Shown one piece after another: positions 51,054 through 59,370 of a DNA stretch of 64,000 bases. A program made the position numbers and the translations under genes. The stretch is from contig NZ_FOGT01000001.1 in NCBI RefSeq assembly GCF_900111295.1, forward strand, positions 248,001 through 312,000, written 5' to 3'. How positions within the stretch are numbered: position 1 is the first letter of the stretch; each line of letters starts with the position of its first letter. The stretch comes from Salipaludibacillus aurantiacus. Its GTDB lineage: Bacteria > Bacillota > Bacilli > Bacillales > Salisediminibacteriaceae. The notes under the pieces are model-generated. The model was not told the DNA's origin, ran no database searches, and saw only the letters and a list, made by a program, of their open reading frames with translations.

Positions 51054-52367
51054 ATGAGAAAGAGCCAGTACGATGCCGTTATCGTAGGAGGCGGGCTCGC
51101 CGGTTTATCCTCAGCCGCTTACCTCGCCTATCACGGCAAAAAAGTGGCGCTATTAGAGCGGGGAAAACTTGGCGGAAGAGCCATGACTATAAAACTTAAA
51201 GGCTACCAGTTTAATTTTGGAGCTCACGCAATATATGCAAGAGACACTTCCTACCTGACTAAAATGGAAAAGGAACTCGGATTAAACATACATTGGGAAG
51301 ATTATACCCAATTGAAAGCAAAGTATGATATGGGTGATGATACTTCCGTTATTCCTTCCAATATAGGAGGAATGCTGCAGACAAAACTTTTAAAAGGAAT
51401 GGATAAATTCCGCTTTGCTTATCATATGCTTTTTACCACACTTGGCATTGAAAAAGGCGACCCTAATTTATCTATACAGGAATGGATAGAACTTAGAAAG
51501 ATCAGTCCGGCAGTCAAGGAAATGATGCTTAACCTGGCTACTACCAACTTTTTTTCAGGAGATCCTGACAGCATCCCGTCTGATGTATTTTTTGATTATT
51601 ACAGGCGTTTGTTTAAAACAAGTATTCCTGTGAGCTTCATCCAAGGCGGATGGATCGTGCTTATCAATGAGTTCAAAAGAATTATTAAAGAAAATGGCGG
51701 AGAGATACTTGAAAAAACAAAAATATCAAGCCTTGTTACAGAGGGCGAACATGTATCTGAAGTACAGACTAAAAAGCATTCCTTTTCCGCTGATCATTTT
51801 ATTTTCGCCATTCCTCCTGAAGAACTTCAAAAATTATTCAGGGAGTCGCCGATCAAATCCGATTTGGAAAAATACACTGATTATGAACCGACTTACGTAA
51901 TGTTTTATGACATCGGGCTTAAAAAGCGTATTGAGTCTGATTACACTTATATCTTTGATAAGAACAGACAGATTTTTATTACGGATATCTCTTATTATGA
52001 TATGGAAGCAGCCCCGCCTGGAGGCCAGATTCTACAGGCTGTGGGGTACTTAAAACAAAATGAAATTAATGATCCTGAAGCACACGATCAAATGAGAGAA
52101 AGAATGGAAGAATTTTATGATAAACACTTTGAAGGGTGGCGTAAACATTTAGCCATTCCCCGTGCCTCCAAAAAACCGGTTTTGCAGGCCATTAGATGGG
52201 CTATGAACCAGCGCGGCCTCCCTACTCACTTCACCAGCCTTCCGAATGTCTATTTTGCCGGTGACTGGTGCCAAGGGTATGGCCAGCTGTCAGAACTGTC
52301 CTTTTCGAGCGCCTATGAAGTCAGCCGTAAAATTTTAAATAATAATACAGCTACAAAAGGTGCTTAA
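51054..52367 (+). CDS. FAD-dependent oxidoreductase, phytoene-desaturase-like
   Basis: It has 437 residues with an N-terminal FAD site (VIVGGGLAGLSSAAYLAYHGKK, residues about 8-29), the second FAD stretch GGRAMTIKLKGYQFNFGAHAIYA, and a C-terminal VYFAGDWCQGYGQLSELSFSSAYE. It resembles the CrtI/amine-oxidase superfamily but lacks the HPGGG end motif of the three carotenoid enzymes at 36-42 kb, so a carotenoid role is doubtful. The start at 51054 is set by GGGAGG; an upstream GTG/ATG-like codon at 51039 overlaps that site. Confidence 0.8.
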   Translation: MRKSQYDAVIVGGGLAGLSSAAYLAYHGKKVALLERGKLGGRAMTIKLKGYQFNFGAHAIYARDTSYLTKMEKELGLNIHWEDYTQLKAKYDMGDDTSVIPSNIGGMLQTKLLKGMDKFRFAYHMLFTTLGIEKGDPNLSIQEWIELRKISPAVKEMMLNLATTNFFSGDPDSIPSDVFFDYYRRLFKTSIPVSFIQGGWIVLINEFKRIIKENGGEILEKTKISSLVTEGEHVSEVQTKKHSFSADHFIFAIPPEELQKLFRESPIKSDLEKYTDYEPTYVMFYDIGLKKRIESDYTYIFDKNRQIFITDISYYDMEAAPPGGQILQAVGYLKQNEINDPEAHDQMRERMEEFYDKHFEGWRKHLAIPRASKKPVLQAIRWAMNQRGLPTHFTSLPNVYFAGDWCQGYGQLSELSFSSAYEVSRKILNNNTATKGA

Positions 52368-52373
52368 AAACGT

Positions 52374-52400
52374 CCTCCAATGATAAATCATTGGAGGTTT
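52374..52400 (+). terminator. Terminator after the FAD oxidoreductase gene
   Basis: CCTCCAATGAT-aa-ATCATTGGAGG is a perfect 11-base-pair stem followed by TTTCTTCT. Confidence 0.8.
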
Positions 52401-52507
52401 CTTCTGACTTATGTTTTTAGTAGAATAGTATAGAATTTATATAAAGCCGTATTATTTGCGAGTTTAACAGATTGGATTTCTAAAAGTATGCTGAAGGGGT
52501 TTTAAGT

Positions 52508-53323
52508 ATGGGAAAAAAGACGCTGCCGCCTGAATGGAAATCAAAGCTGCATTCAATTGTTGAGCATAAATGGTTTACAGGTATTATTATAACCCTCATT
52601 CTGATAAATGCTGTCGTAGTTGGCCTGGAAACTTATCCAGCTTTATATTCAGAATACAGTTCCTTTTTTTGGACAGCTGACAAAATTCTGTTATGGATTT
52701 TTACAATCGAAATAGCTTTAAGACTCTTGGCCGCACGAACGATTAAGCACTTTTTTAAAAACAGCTGGAACTGGTTTGATTTTCTTATTGTTGCTGCCGG
52801 CCATTTGTTTGTAGGGGCCTATTTTGTGACTGTTCTGCGGATTTTACGCGTATTACGGGTTTTCAGAGCTGTTTCAGTTATCCCCTCTCTAAGAAAACTC
52901 GTTGATGCATTATTAATGACTATTCCTGCTCTCGGAAACATTATGTTTCTGATGAGTATTATTTTCTATATTTTCGCAGTTATAGGTACAATGCTTTTCC
53001 AGTCTACAGCACCTGAATATTTCGGAAGTCTGCAGTTGTCCCTTCTGACACTTTTCCAGGTTGTTACTCTGGAGTCCTGGGCCAGTGATGTGATGAGGCC
53101 CATTTTTGCGGAACTACCATGGGCGTGGCTCTATTTCGTAGCATTTGTACTCGTTGGTACATTTGTTATTTTCAACCTTTTTATAGGTGTAATTGTTAAC
53201 AACGTTGAAAAAGCTGAAAACGGCGAAAAAGAAGCTGAAAATACGCATGAGGAAGTCAAAGAGCTGAGAAAAGAAGTTAAGGAGCTAAAAGAATTGCTTG
53301 AACGCCAGGCAATAAACAAGTAA
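52508..53323 (+). CDS. Voltage-gated sodium channel (NaChBac/BacNav family)
   Basis: It has 271 residues with six membrane segments. S4 carries arginines at three-residue spacing (R111, R114, R117, R120 in LRILRVLRVFR). The pore loop has TLESWAS at 187-193, the sodium selectivity filter of NaChBac. The C-terminus (about 236-268) is an acidic neck plus heptad coiled coil (EEVKELRKEVKELKELL) that tetramerises the channel. In alkaliphilic Bacilli such channels return Na+ for the Na+ cycle, pH control and motility. AAGGGG lies before the ATG. Not in an obvious operon. Confidence 0.95.
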   Translation: MGKKTLPPEWKSKLHSIVEHKWFTGIIITLILINAVVVGLETYPALYSEYSSFFWTADKILLWIFTIEIALRLLAARTIKHFFKNSWNWFDFLIVAAGHLFVGAYFVTVLRILRVLRVFRAVSVIPSLRKLVDALLMTIPALGNIMFLMSIIFYIFAVIGTMLFQSTAPEYFGSLQLSLLTLFQVVTLESWASDVMRPIFAELPWAWLYFVAFVLVGTFVIFNLFIGVIVNNVEKAENGEKEAENTHEEVKELRKEVKELKELLERQAINK

Positions 53324-53335
53324 CTTTTTGATCTA

Positions 53336-53352
53336 TGTAAGATTATCTTACA
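53336..53352. promoter_or_regulatory. TnrA box upstream of tnrA
   Basis: TGTAAGATTATCTTACA is a perfect match to the 17-base TnrA/GlnR consensus TGTnAn7TnACA, about 85 bases before tnrA. It indicates autoregulation, as in B. subtilis. Confidence 0.85.
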
Positions 53353-53421
53353 AAAATTCAATATCCTTTCTTAATCCATGATATATTATAAAAAAGTTTA
53401 TTTTTGTGGAGAAAGAAGGGG

Positions 53422-53727
53422 ATGGCTTTGTCATTAAGTTATAAAGACAAAAAGGTTATCAGCATCGGTATAACTAGTGAGTTAACAGGCTTATCCGAGC
53501 GGCAGATCCGTTATTATGAAGAAAGGAAACTCGTTTTCCCTGACCGCAGTAAAGGGGGCACGAGAAAATATTCTTTTGCTGACGTGGAGAGGCTGGTTGA
53601 TGTAGCTAATAAAATGGAAGATGGAATGCAGACTTTTGAAATTAGAAAAGAAGAAATGAAAAAGTCTGATATAAGAGATAAAATGCTGCGCGGGCAACTA
53701 AATGCTGCTTTTAAAATACGCAAATAA
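53422..53727 (+). CDS. tnrA: Nitrogen regulator TnrA
   Basis: MerR-type regulator of 101 residues active under nitrogen limitation. [20 protein letters not shown] and [14 protein letters not shown] form the winged helix; [23 protein letters not shown] follows. The C-terminal tail ([16 protein letters not shown]) is the element that lets TnrA be caught by feedback-inhibited glutamine synthetase, and it fits TnrA rather than the longer GlnR. The ATG at 53422 touches its GGGG site, so the TTG at 53428 is an alternative start. A TnrA box upstream supports autoregulation. Confidence 0.92.
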   Translation: MALSLSYKDKKVISIGITSELTGLSERQIRYYEERKLVFPDRSKGGTRKYSFADVERLVDVANKMEDGMQTFEIRKEEMKKSDIRDKMLRGQLNAAFKIRK

Positions 53728-53756
53728 AAAACCTCCGGATTTGGAGGTTTTTTATT
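53726..53756 (+). terminator. Terminator after tnrA
   Basis: AAAAAACCTCC-n-GGAGGTTTTTT with short loop, directly after the tnrA stop. Confidence 0.85.
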
Positions 53757-53818
53757 TATTTATTTTATCCATCCGTTACATACTAAAATGACAGCAAAAA
53801 TTTTCGGGAGGACTTAAA

Positions 53819-54625
53819 ATGACACCCAACCCTTTAAAAGTATTTCTTGTCTGCGTCTTATTTTTTCTTTTTCTTGCTGACAATTTAGTTGAGGCTGGTG
53901 ACGACTGGCCAGTTGGAAAAGCAGCTATAATTATTGATGATTTCGGTGGAACAGGCAAAGGGACAGAAGAATTTCTAGCTGGTAATATTCCTGTCACCGT
54001 AGCAATCATGCCTTTCATGGAACACTCCACTGAAATTGCTGAACGGGCAAATGAACTGGGTTTTGAAATAATGATCCACTTGCCTATGGAACCAAAGAAA
54101 GGAAAAGTTTCCTGGCTTGGCCCAAAACCTATTCTTTCGAATTTAACTGCAGAAGAAGTGCGGGAACTGGTAAAAGCGGCTATTAAAGATGTGCCCCATG
54201 CTAAAGGGATTAACCAGCACATGGGATCCAAAATTGTTGAGAACAGAGAAATCATTAACGAAATTCTTGCTGTCACAAAGGCGCACGGCTTGTACGTGAT
54301 TGACAGTGGAACTAATCCTGAATCCTGTCTCCCTGCAGTTTCCGAAAAATACGGTTTGCTGTTTGACGAGAGAGACATTTTTTTAGACAACACACGTTCT
54401 TCTTCAAGCCATGTTTATAAAATGGCTAAAAAGCTGGCAGACCTAGCAGAAGCAAACGGAGAAGCGATCGGAATAGGCCATGTGGGATTAAAAGGAAAAG
54501 ACACTTATATGGGAATTCAAAAGGCTGTACCATATTTTGAAAAAAACCACGTGACTATTGTTCCTGTCTCTTCATTGCTTGAAACTGAAATAGACGAGGA
54601 TTTCGACGGCTTCTGGCAAGATTAG
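53819..54625 (+). CDS. Divergent polysaccharide deacetylase family protein (YibQ-like)
   Basis: It has 268 residues with a signal peptide (residues 1-26, FLVCVLFFLFLADNLVEAG), so it is exported. The family marks are AIIIDDFGG (about 36-44), VAIMPFMEH, MIHLPMEP and NQHMGSKI, and DSGT. These keep the NodB-like barrel, but the metal-binding motif differs from true deacetylases. In Bacilli it is usually called a divergent polysaccharide deacetylase. The actual substrate is unknown. GGGAGG precedes the ATG. Confidence 0.85.
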   Translation: MTPNPLKVFLVCVLFFLFLADNLVEAGDDWPVGKAAIIIDDFGGTGKGTEEFLAGNIPVTVAIMPFMEHSTEIAERANELGFEIMIHLPMEPKKGKVSWLGPKPILSNLTAEEVRELVKAAIKDVPHAKGINQHMGSKIVENREIINEILAVTKAHGLYVIDSGTNPESCLPAVSEKYGLLFDERDIFLDNTRSSSSHVYKMAKKLADLAEANGEAIGIGHVGLKGKDTYMGIQKAVPYFEKNHVTIVPVSSLLETEIDEDFDGFWQD

Positions 54626-54633
54626 AAAGCTTT

Positions 54634-54815
54634 CCCCAAAGGCTTGGGGTCAGCAGTTTCTTTGAGAAAAAAAGAACCATAATCCCTGAAAAGAGACTAT
54701 GTCGATTGGTCCCCGTGAATTATATCAGGAGAAAAGTCCACGCTGACTTCCCGAAGTAACCCTTCGGAAAAGTCAGTTAAAGACAGGCCGCTGGGCAAGC
54801 ACCACCTGGCGGCCT
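54634..54815. other. Three consecutive hairpins in the deacetylase-osmC gap
   Basis: CCCCAA-aggc-TTGGGG (54634-54649), CTGACTT-n-CCGAAG-taac-CTTCGG-n-AAGTCAG (54743-54776) and AGGCCGC-n17-GCGGCCT (54785-54815) follow one another in a gene-free region. None is followed by a T-run, so they are not simple terminators. Nature unknown: repeat, structured RNA or remnant. Confidence 0.4.
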
Positions 54816-54902
54816 AAAATCACTTTTTCTTCAAGTATAAAAGCGAAAGTCTGAAGAAATGTCCTGTACTTACTTTCTTTTGCTCCAGCCTCGCATCACT
54901 AT

Positions 54903-55334
54903 TTATTCCGTTTTTTCCCAAGTATCAATCATGTCAATGTCAGCTGCTTTCATCATAGTGTAGACTGGGCAGCGGGTTTCTACCTTTTCCTGTAATTCTT
55001 TTAGCCGTGTTTCTGATTCAGTTGTCTCCACTACAGCCTTTACTTCTACTCTCTTAAAATAAGGCCGGACACCGGGCTCTCCCATGAAACCTTTAGGGTT
55101 GAATTCACCGGTGATATTAAACTCAATATTTTTTAAATCAAAATTCATTTCTTTAGCTGCCATGTTTGCCGTTACGTTTTCACATGAAGCTAAGGCTGCA
55201 AGTGAGGCTTGCAGCGGATTAGGTCCTTGATCAGTTCCACCCATTTGGCTTCCCTCGTCTAACACAAGAGTATGTTTACCCGCGGTGGCGTTAAGCTTTA
55301 AACCTTCAGATGTTCCATTTACTTTAAATTTCAT
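54903..55334 (-). CDS. OsmC-family peroxiredoxin-like protein
   Basis: It has 143 residues. The two redox Cys of the OsmC/Ohr fold are in SCENVTANM and TRCPVYTMM (about residues 52 and 125). The family reduces organic peroxides or hydropersulfides with thiols. It follows the BASS transporter gene after 63 bases on the same strand; the spacing and shared operator suggest co-expression in a sulfur or peroxide stress response. The ATG at 55334 is preceded by AAGGTG; the frame begins with a TTG one codon earlier. Confidence 0.87.
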   Translation of the reverse strand: MKFKVNGTSEGLKLNATAGKHTLVLDEGSQMGGTDQGPNPLQASLAALASCENVTANMAAKEMNFDLKNIEFNITGEFNPKGFMGEPGVRPYFKRVEVKAVVETTESETRLKELQEKVETRCPVYTMMKAADIDMIDTWEKTE

Positions 55335-55397
55335 CAATTTTAATCACCTTTCTTAATTAAGAAGTTTATTTATTGAGTAATTAAACCACTCTAATAA

Positions 55398-56396
55398 TCA
55401 ATTTTGAACCTGGACGGATGCCGGCTTTACGTTATTTGATCTGATTTCCTTAAACCAGCGTTTTCCTGCAATCCTCGCATAATAAGTAATACTTTGATAC
55501 TGAAGCATAAACGCTATTGTTACAAGCAAGGCTGCTTCCCCGCCAAAAGCTGTTGCAGCAAGCCCTACCGCAATTGACAAATTCCTTAGCACTGTTCCAT
55601 TTACAAGAGCAATGCCATCATTTCTTTTGAAAAATTTTAAGGCAATAACTGTGACAATCATATAATTGAGCAAATAAAAAAGTATTAAAGCTATTAACGC
55701 AGTAAGTATTAATTGAAGGTTTGCCACGATCATTTCAGCGCGGGCGCTGGTACTTACAAAAACGACGTAAAGCAGCCCCCAGATGCTTAGAGGAGCCATA
55801 TTAGGCTTTATTTTCTTTTGAAAATGTTCCTTTGAATATTTTTTTAATAACAGCTTTGTTGTTATCTGCCCTAAAACTAAAGGGATAAATATAACCATTA
55901 GAATAGTATGAACTGTCATCATGACATTAATATTCACGTATTGACCAACCATGGCTAATAAATACCACGGCGTCAGCAATGAACCTGCAATAAGGCCGAA
56001 TACGGTAAGCTTTACCGCTCCAGGTACATTCCCTTTCTGGATACCAGTCCACGAAATAGTCATTCCGCTTGTCGGAAGCAGAGCTACCAGGGCCAGGCCG
56101 GCAAACATAAGCGGCTCATTTGAAAAGAAAATCGTTCCAATAAAAAACGCTATTAACGGAATCATAATAAAATTAATTAAAAATGAGACTCCGATCATTT
56201 TTGATTCATTTTTCAGTTTTGTAAGTTCCTGAATTCTTAATCCAACCATTGTCGCAAAAATCATGAGGATTGTAGCGATTAAAATGGTAGGCCTCAAAAA
56301 CGACGTATCAACATACAGGCCTGCTATAAAGCTGAAAATTAACGTTAGCGGGACGACGATTAATAAGTGTTTTTGAGGAAAATGGTATAATTTCAT
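55398..56396 (-). CDS. BASS/arsenite-type transporter
   Basis: It has 332 residues and about ten membrane segments in two inverted halves. The family repeats LALVALLPTSGMTISWTGI and LVNGTVLRNLSIAVGLAATAFG contain the crossing-helix Asn/Thr residues of the bile acid/sodium symporter superfamily, which includes Acr3 arsenite exporters. The conserved Acr3 Cys is not evident in the first half, so arsenite export is uncertain. It is paired with an osmC gene and sits behind a CsoR/CstR-like operator. The ATG at 56396 gives the better distance from AAGGAG. Confidence 0.82.
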   Translation of the reverse strand: MKLYHFPQKHLLIVVPLTLIFSFIAGLYVDTSFLRPTILIATILMIFATMVGLRIQELTKLKNESKMIGVSFLINFIMIPLIAFFIGTIFFSNEPLMFAGLALVALLPTSGMTISWTGIQKGNVPGAVKLTVFGLIAGSLLTPWYLLAMVGQYVNINVMMTVHTILMVIFIPLVLGQITTKLLLKKYSKEHFQKKIKPNMAPLSIWGLLYVVFVSTSARAEMIVANLQLILTALIALILFYLLNYMIVTVIALKFFKRNDGIALVNGTVLRNLSIAVGLAATAFGGEAALLVTIAFMLQYQSITYYARIAGKRWFKEIRSNNVKPASVQVQN

Positions 56397-56427
56397 CATC
56401 TCTCCTTTTCATCCTCTCTTTTTGTTA

Positions 56428-56478
56428 ATACCTCAATGGGTATATTGATACTATACGGGGTATTTATTTGTGTGTCAA
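56428..56478 (-). promoter_or_regulatory. Promoter with two CsoR/CstR-like palindromic operators
   Basis: Minus-strand TTGACA (56473-56478) and TATAGT (56450-56455) are 17 bases apart. ATACCTCAATGGGTAT (56428-56443) and ATACTATACGGGGTAT (56448-56463) are 16-base palindromes whose starts are exactly 20 bases apart. The second covers the -10. The ATACC/GGTAT arms resemble operators of CsoR/CstR-family repressors. Confidence 0.6.
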
Positions 56479-56565
56479 CAATTAATTAAATTAATTCTAT
56501 ATACTGCATTAAATTAACTTCGTTCGGTTTTATTCGAATTAAGGCACTTATAATCCTCCCTTATT

Positions 56566-56603
56566 AAAAACAGCGTTCGCTTTTTGCGCAAACGCTGTTT
56601 TTT
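56566..56603. terminator. Terminator after rocB
   Basis: AAAAACAGCGTT-n-AACGCTGTTTTTT arms with a GCG-rich loop; T-runs on both strands. It ends rocB seven bases after its stop codon. Confidence 0.85.
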
Positions 56604-56609
56604 AACTAA

Positions 56610-58232
56610 TTATTTGAACGCTTCTTCAAGCCCCTTCTTCATTATTTCAGGGAACTTGCCAAACGACTGGGTAATATTCAAACGTTCAGTCCAACTGTGT
56701 GGATCTTTTCCTGCAGGCCCAAAATTAATCACCGGCATATTCAGTTTTTCCATCGCTTCTAAAGGTAAATCATACCCCTGCCCCCATACTGGCATATTTT
56801 CAATTAATGTGTTCAGTTTTGAGGCAGGCTCTTCCAAAGATGTATAGCTTAAATCTGATAGACCGGGAAAATATTGAACGGTATCCAGGTTAACACTCCC
56901 CTCCTGCTGGGCAATATGGGTTAATTTACGGGTCAGCTTTTCTACAAATGTGTTTTTTTTCGAACTCACAGGCGGGTAATATGGAGGGGCGTAAAACAGC
57001 ACAATCATAGGTGTTAATTCCTTACATAAAGCTGCAATATGGTTGACGATCTGAATTGTTCGTTCTCTCTCATCTGCCAAAGTGTCTGTTGAGTGCACTA
57101 AAGAAATTAGTCTTTCTACATCTTCCTTGCCTTTAATTCTAAGCGCCTGGTTCCACAGCTCTTTATAAGTCATTACATTTATTTTCCTGTGTTCCGGTTT
57201 ATAATCCAGGTTGTTGGAGAAAGTTTTTTCTCTATCTTCATATATAGTCAGCATTTTTTTTGCTGCTGATCTTGCAACCTTTAATAAATCATTTGTGACT
57301 TCGTCTACTGACTTTTCCATCGTTAATAAATTATAAACGGACACAGCATTCAGAGGGATCTGAACGGAATAATCTGTTTTTAAATCTTTTTGCATCAGCG
57401 TGCTTGGGGGTGGCGTCCGTTCATTTCCTGCCTGCTCTGTCAAATGAGGATTCAGTTCTATTACACTTGTCAGAACAGAAGCCATAAAGTTTCCGTTTAA
57501 GCCGGAAAAAGGTTCAGCCACATGAGCTTCCTTTCCGTAACAGTAGAACCCTGGAAGCATTTTTCCTATAGATCCTTGGTAGATATAATAACTATTATCA
57601 CCTGGGTATTTTGAAAAACCAGGTTCTGTGTTCCAGCAAAGTATATACTTCAAATTGTATCTTTTTTCATATTCAACAAGTACAGGGGTAGCAGAGCGCA
57701 TACCCGCTGAATCTACTTCCTCATCCGGGACGCCGACAAATAAAAGATTGCCTTCGAAATGCCCCTCAGCGGCAAGTTCTATCATTGACAGGCACAAGGC
57801 CACTCCGCCTTTCATATCCATCGTCCCGCGCCCAAATAGCCATTCATCCGCTTTTAAATCTTCCTGCACGGTTTTTGGCAGCTGATATGCCTGCTCCAGC
57901 ATTTGTTTGGTCAGTTCACGGGGCCTGAAAGCTAAATGCTTCCATTCTCCGTAGCCTTCTATATCCACCACATCTAAATGCCCCATTAAAATAATGGTTT
58001 TAGCAGTCGGCTTTTTGCTTTTCACGAGAGCCGTAACAAATTTTCTCCCATCCTCAGTATAATGAGTATGTAAATGATCCGGATGATTTTTAAAATAACC
58101 AAGTTTAGAGAGCTCATATTCTACAAACTCCATTATACCGATTTCTTCTTCCGAACCGGTTACACTGGCGTACTCAACTAAAGAAATGGTCAGTTCTGTT
58201 AATTGTTCTTTATTCTGCCATTTAGTCATCAT
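56610..58232 (-). CDS. rocB: M20 family peptidase-like protein RocB
   Basis: It has 540 residues, much longer than ordinary M20 peptidases and equal to RocB, a protein of arginine utilisation. The metal ligands are in MGHLDVVD, GRGTMDMKGG and GVPDEEVDS, then the closing His in the PAGKDPHSWTERL segment. An insert domain lies between about residues 220 and 400. It probably acts on an amide or peptide intermediate of arginine breakdown; the exact reaction has not been settled in the family. It is monocistronic between two terminators. Confidence 0.87.
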   Translation of the reverse strand: MMTKWQNKEQLTELTISLVEYASVTGSEEEIGIMEFVEYELSKLGYFKNHPDHLHTHYTEDGRKFVTALVKSKKPTAKTIILMGHLDVVDIEGYGEWKHLAFRPRELTKQMLEQAYQLPKTVQEDLKADEWLFGRGTMDMKGGVALCLSMIELAAEGHFEGNLLFVGVPDEEVDSAGMRSATPVLVEYEKRYNLKYILCWNTEPGFSKYPGDNSYYIYQGSIGKMLPGFYCYGKEAHVAEPFSGLNGNFMASVLTSVIELNPHLTEQAGNERTPPPSTLMQKDLKTDYSVQIPLNAVSVYNLLTMEKSVDEVTNDLLKVARSAAKKMLTIYEDREKTFSNNLDYKPEHRKINVMTYKELWNQALRIKGKEDVERLISLVHSTDTLADERERTIQIVNHIAALCKELTPMIVLFYAPPYYPPVSSKKNTFVEKLTRKLTHIAQQEGSVNLDTVQYFPGLSDLSYTSLEEPASKLNTLIENMPVWGQGYDLPLEAMEKLNMPVINFGPAGKDPHSWTERLNITQSFGKFPEIMKKGLEEAFK

Positions 58233-58315
58233 TTGCCCCCTCAGCGTTTAGTAAAAAGCCTTTAAATCTACCATACTTATTGGTTCGTTTAACGAGGACA
58301 AAATCCCTCTTTATA

Positions 58316-58561
58316 TCAGGCTTTCACTTTTCTAAATGGAAGTATAGCAGCAGGAGATTTATGGCAGGCCACCGTCTGGCATTTATAACCTTCCTTTTTC
58401 CTTAACATAAATGTCTGTTTAGTTACAGGGCGTTTTCTTCCCCATTGTAAGGAGCCTGGTTCATTCCATGATTTGCAGGTGATAATTTCCTGTTTATAAT
58501 AATAGCAGTTACCGGAAGGGTATTTTTCACAAAAGTATCGGACTGTCTGTTTGCTATGCAT
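58316..58561 (-). CDS. Small basic Cys-containing protein, function unknown
   Basis: It has 81 residues preceded by a strong AAAGGAGG site at the usual distance, which argues that it is expressed. It has Cys in FCEKYPSGNCYY and ITCKSW near the N-terminal half and KCQTVACHK at the C-terminal half, a spacing that could bind zinc or form disulfides. Rich in Lys/Arg, no membrane segment. I do not recognise a family. A terminator is not obvious. Confidence 0.55.
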   Translation of the reverse strand: MHSKQTVRYFCEKYPSGNCYYYKQEIITCKSWNEPGSLQWGRKRPVTKQTFMLRKKEGYKCQTVACHKSPAAILPFRKVKA

Positions 58562-58864
58562 AAATTTACCTCCTTTTTTTACAGTATGGCTTGAAGATTA
58601 AACCTTTAAACAACTACGGCGCGTTGGACAATAAGTATAACAGAGGTGTTAGCCCTGACTGGCTTTAACGACAAAGGAAAAAGACACACACCTTCCCTCC
58701 TGCAATCATATTTTATAGTTGAAAGCGTTTACATTATATTTGACAATTTACTGTCCTCCGTCTAACATTAATATGGGAAGCAAAAAATGGTTTCTTAAAA
58801 TGGTTTCAATTTTAACATTTTGTGGAATAAGATCAATTGTAAAATCTTAACAAAGAAAGTGTGC

Positions 58865-59326
58865 ATGATAATGCCTGAACTAAAAGAAACAGATGTATTA
58901 AACCGTTCTATTTCCTCCTTTTTGATTTCTGCTGACCAGGTCGCTCATGTTCAGCCAGATAATAACCTTGAACACGCTCTACTCGTATTAGTTAAGTCCG
59001 GCTATACAGCAATCCCTGTTTTAGATACGAATTTTAAACTTCAGGGACTAATCAGTAAAGCACAAATCCTTGATTCTATACTAGGAATTGAGCGGATTGA
59101 ACATGAAAAACTTGGCGAATGGAAAGTAAAAGAGGTTATGACAGGTAATATTGCTTGTGTGAATGATGATCAGCCGTTTGAAAAAGTTTTGTCTTTGTCT
59201 ATTAATCACCCGTTTGTATGTGTAGAAAATACTCAAGGAGCTTTTCTTGGTATTATTCCCCGGAGCAAAATCTTAGCTTATATTAATGGCTACTTTCACG
59301 AGCAAAGAAAAAACACGCGCGAATAA
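58865..59326 (+). CDS. Cyclic-di-AMP-responsive CBS-domain protein CbpB/DarB (YkuL-like)
   Basis: A tandem CBS pair (residues about 15-72 and 85-145) in 153 residues. HVQPDNNLEHALLVLVKSGYTAIPVLD, GIERIE and NHPFVCVEN match B. subtilis YkuL/CbpB, which binds c-di-AMP and, without it, activates the (p)ppGpp synthetase Rel and pyruvate carboxylase. The function is inferred from that homolog. Start choice: ATG at 58865 (six bases after GAAAG), with another at 58871; the frame continues upstream but without a site. Confidence 0.88.
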   Translation: MIMPELKETDVLNRSISSFLISADQVAHVQPDNNLEHALLVLVKSGYTAIPVLDTNFKLQGLISKAQILDSILGIERIEHEKLGEWKVKEVMTGNIACVNDDQPFEKVLSLSINHPFVCVENTQGAFLGIIPRSKILAYINGYFHEQRKNTRE

Positions 59327-59340
59327 CACAAACGTTTAAC

Positions 59341-59370
59341 AGGTGCCAGACTATCCCGGCACCTGTTTTT
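59341..59370 (+). terminator. Terminator after the CBS protein gene
   Basis: GGTGCC-n10-GGCACC followed by TGTTTTTT. Confidence 0.8.

Noticed and set aside
51054-52367. A fourth carotenoid desaturase
   Set aside because: The FAD motif is shared, but the C-terminal HPGGG-type motif of the three carotenoid enzymes is absent and the gene is 9 kb away; kept as a generic FAD oxidoreductase.
53776-54393. A 205-codon ORF on the minus strand
   Set aside because: It lies antisense to the exported deacetylase-fold gene, has low-complexity Ser/Ile-rich sequence and no ribosome site; it is a shadow of that gene.
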